From Theristus sp. LFF4_11 (lineage: Eukaryota > Nematoda > Chromadorea > Monhysterida > Xyalidae): DNA of 38,787 nt. The notes beneath the pieces are model-generated. The model did no database searches. It was not told where the DNA came from and saw nothing but the letters and a program-made list of their open reading frames with translations. Below, piece after piece: positions 38,627 through 38,787 of this stretch. Within the stretch, counting starts at the first letter, position 1. Each line of letters begins with the position of its first letter. The DNA lies in assembly GCA_030248135.1 (NCBI GenBank), contig JASANC010004420.1:1-38787 (forward strand), in the 5' to 3' direction. The position numbers and the translations under genes are program-made.

Positions 38627-38787
38627 TGGGGTGAACCTGACTGAACTCTGACGATCCTTTTAATGCATTTGCTTTTTTTGCTTACGAACACTTTTCTGCA
38701 CTGATACATGATTGTATGAGCATCATCTGCATTCATATCCGCATTATTTTTCTTTGTGGTAAAACAGACACAAAACAAACGCCCACT

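Noticed and set aside
1..38787. tRNA, rRNA or other structured RNA genes
   Set aside because: I looked for tRNA B-box-like GGTTCGAAT motifs and rRNA signatures by eye and found none I could support; a covariance-model scan would be decisive.

Overview
This is a eukaryotic, almost certainly metazoan (invertebrate) nuclear window. Genes are split by many short introns with GT-AG borders, coding exons are GC-richer than the AT-rich introns, and the proteins are animal ER, Golgi, spliceosome and endosome components. I cannot name the phylum from sequence alone. Several splice models below were joined by hand, and the intron phases agree at nearly every junction, which is the main evidence for them.

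Layout. (1) Positions 14-5949, minus strand: the first ten coding exons of a GLG1/ESL-1-type Golgi cysteine-rich protein, running off the left edge. (2) Positions 5950-20754: about 15 kb with no confidently coding host gene. It is a nested pile of transposons: hAT-like elements with 8-bp target duplications, Mutator-like foldback elements with very long inverted arms, a ~370-bp satellite, and blocks of poly-G/poly-C tracts alternating with AAATTTT cores. (3) Positions 20755-37110, plus strand: four host genes head to tail. They are a small subunit of serine palmitoyltransferase (SPTSSA/B-like), EMC1 (21 exons, 11.7 kb, introns loaded with transposons), the spliceosomal cyclophilin PPIH, and the GTPase RAB21. 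(4) Positions 38169-38626, minus strand: the 3' end of an unrecognised gene convergent with RAB21.

How the genes relate. GLG1, SPTSS and EMC1 all act in the early secretory pathway, but they share no obvious pathway with PPIH or RAB21. The SPTSS stop and the EMC1 start are only 67 bp apart, and the first AATAAA after SPTSS lies inside the EMC1 coding sequence, so this pair may share a transcript or promoter.

The most unusual content is the repeat landscape. At least four independent foldback elements have inverted arms built from, or containing, different short tandem motifs. One carries a satellite array between its arms, and one lies inside an EMC1 intron. Three insertions can be dated relative to their hosts because an uninterrupted empty site is present elsewhere in this same window. 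In GLG1, three lesions (one extra base, one in-frame TGA, one frameshift) cluster in the three exons nearest the left edge, while the first seven exons are clean.
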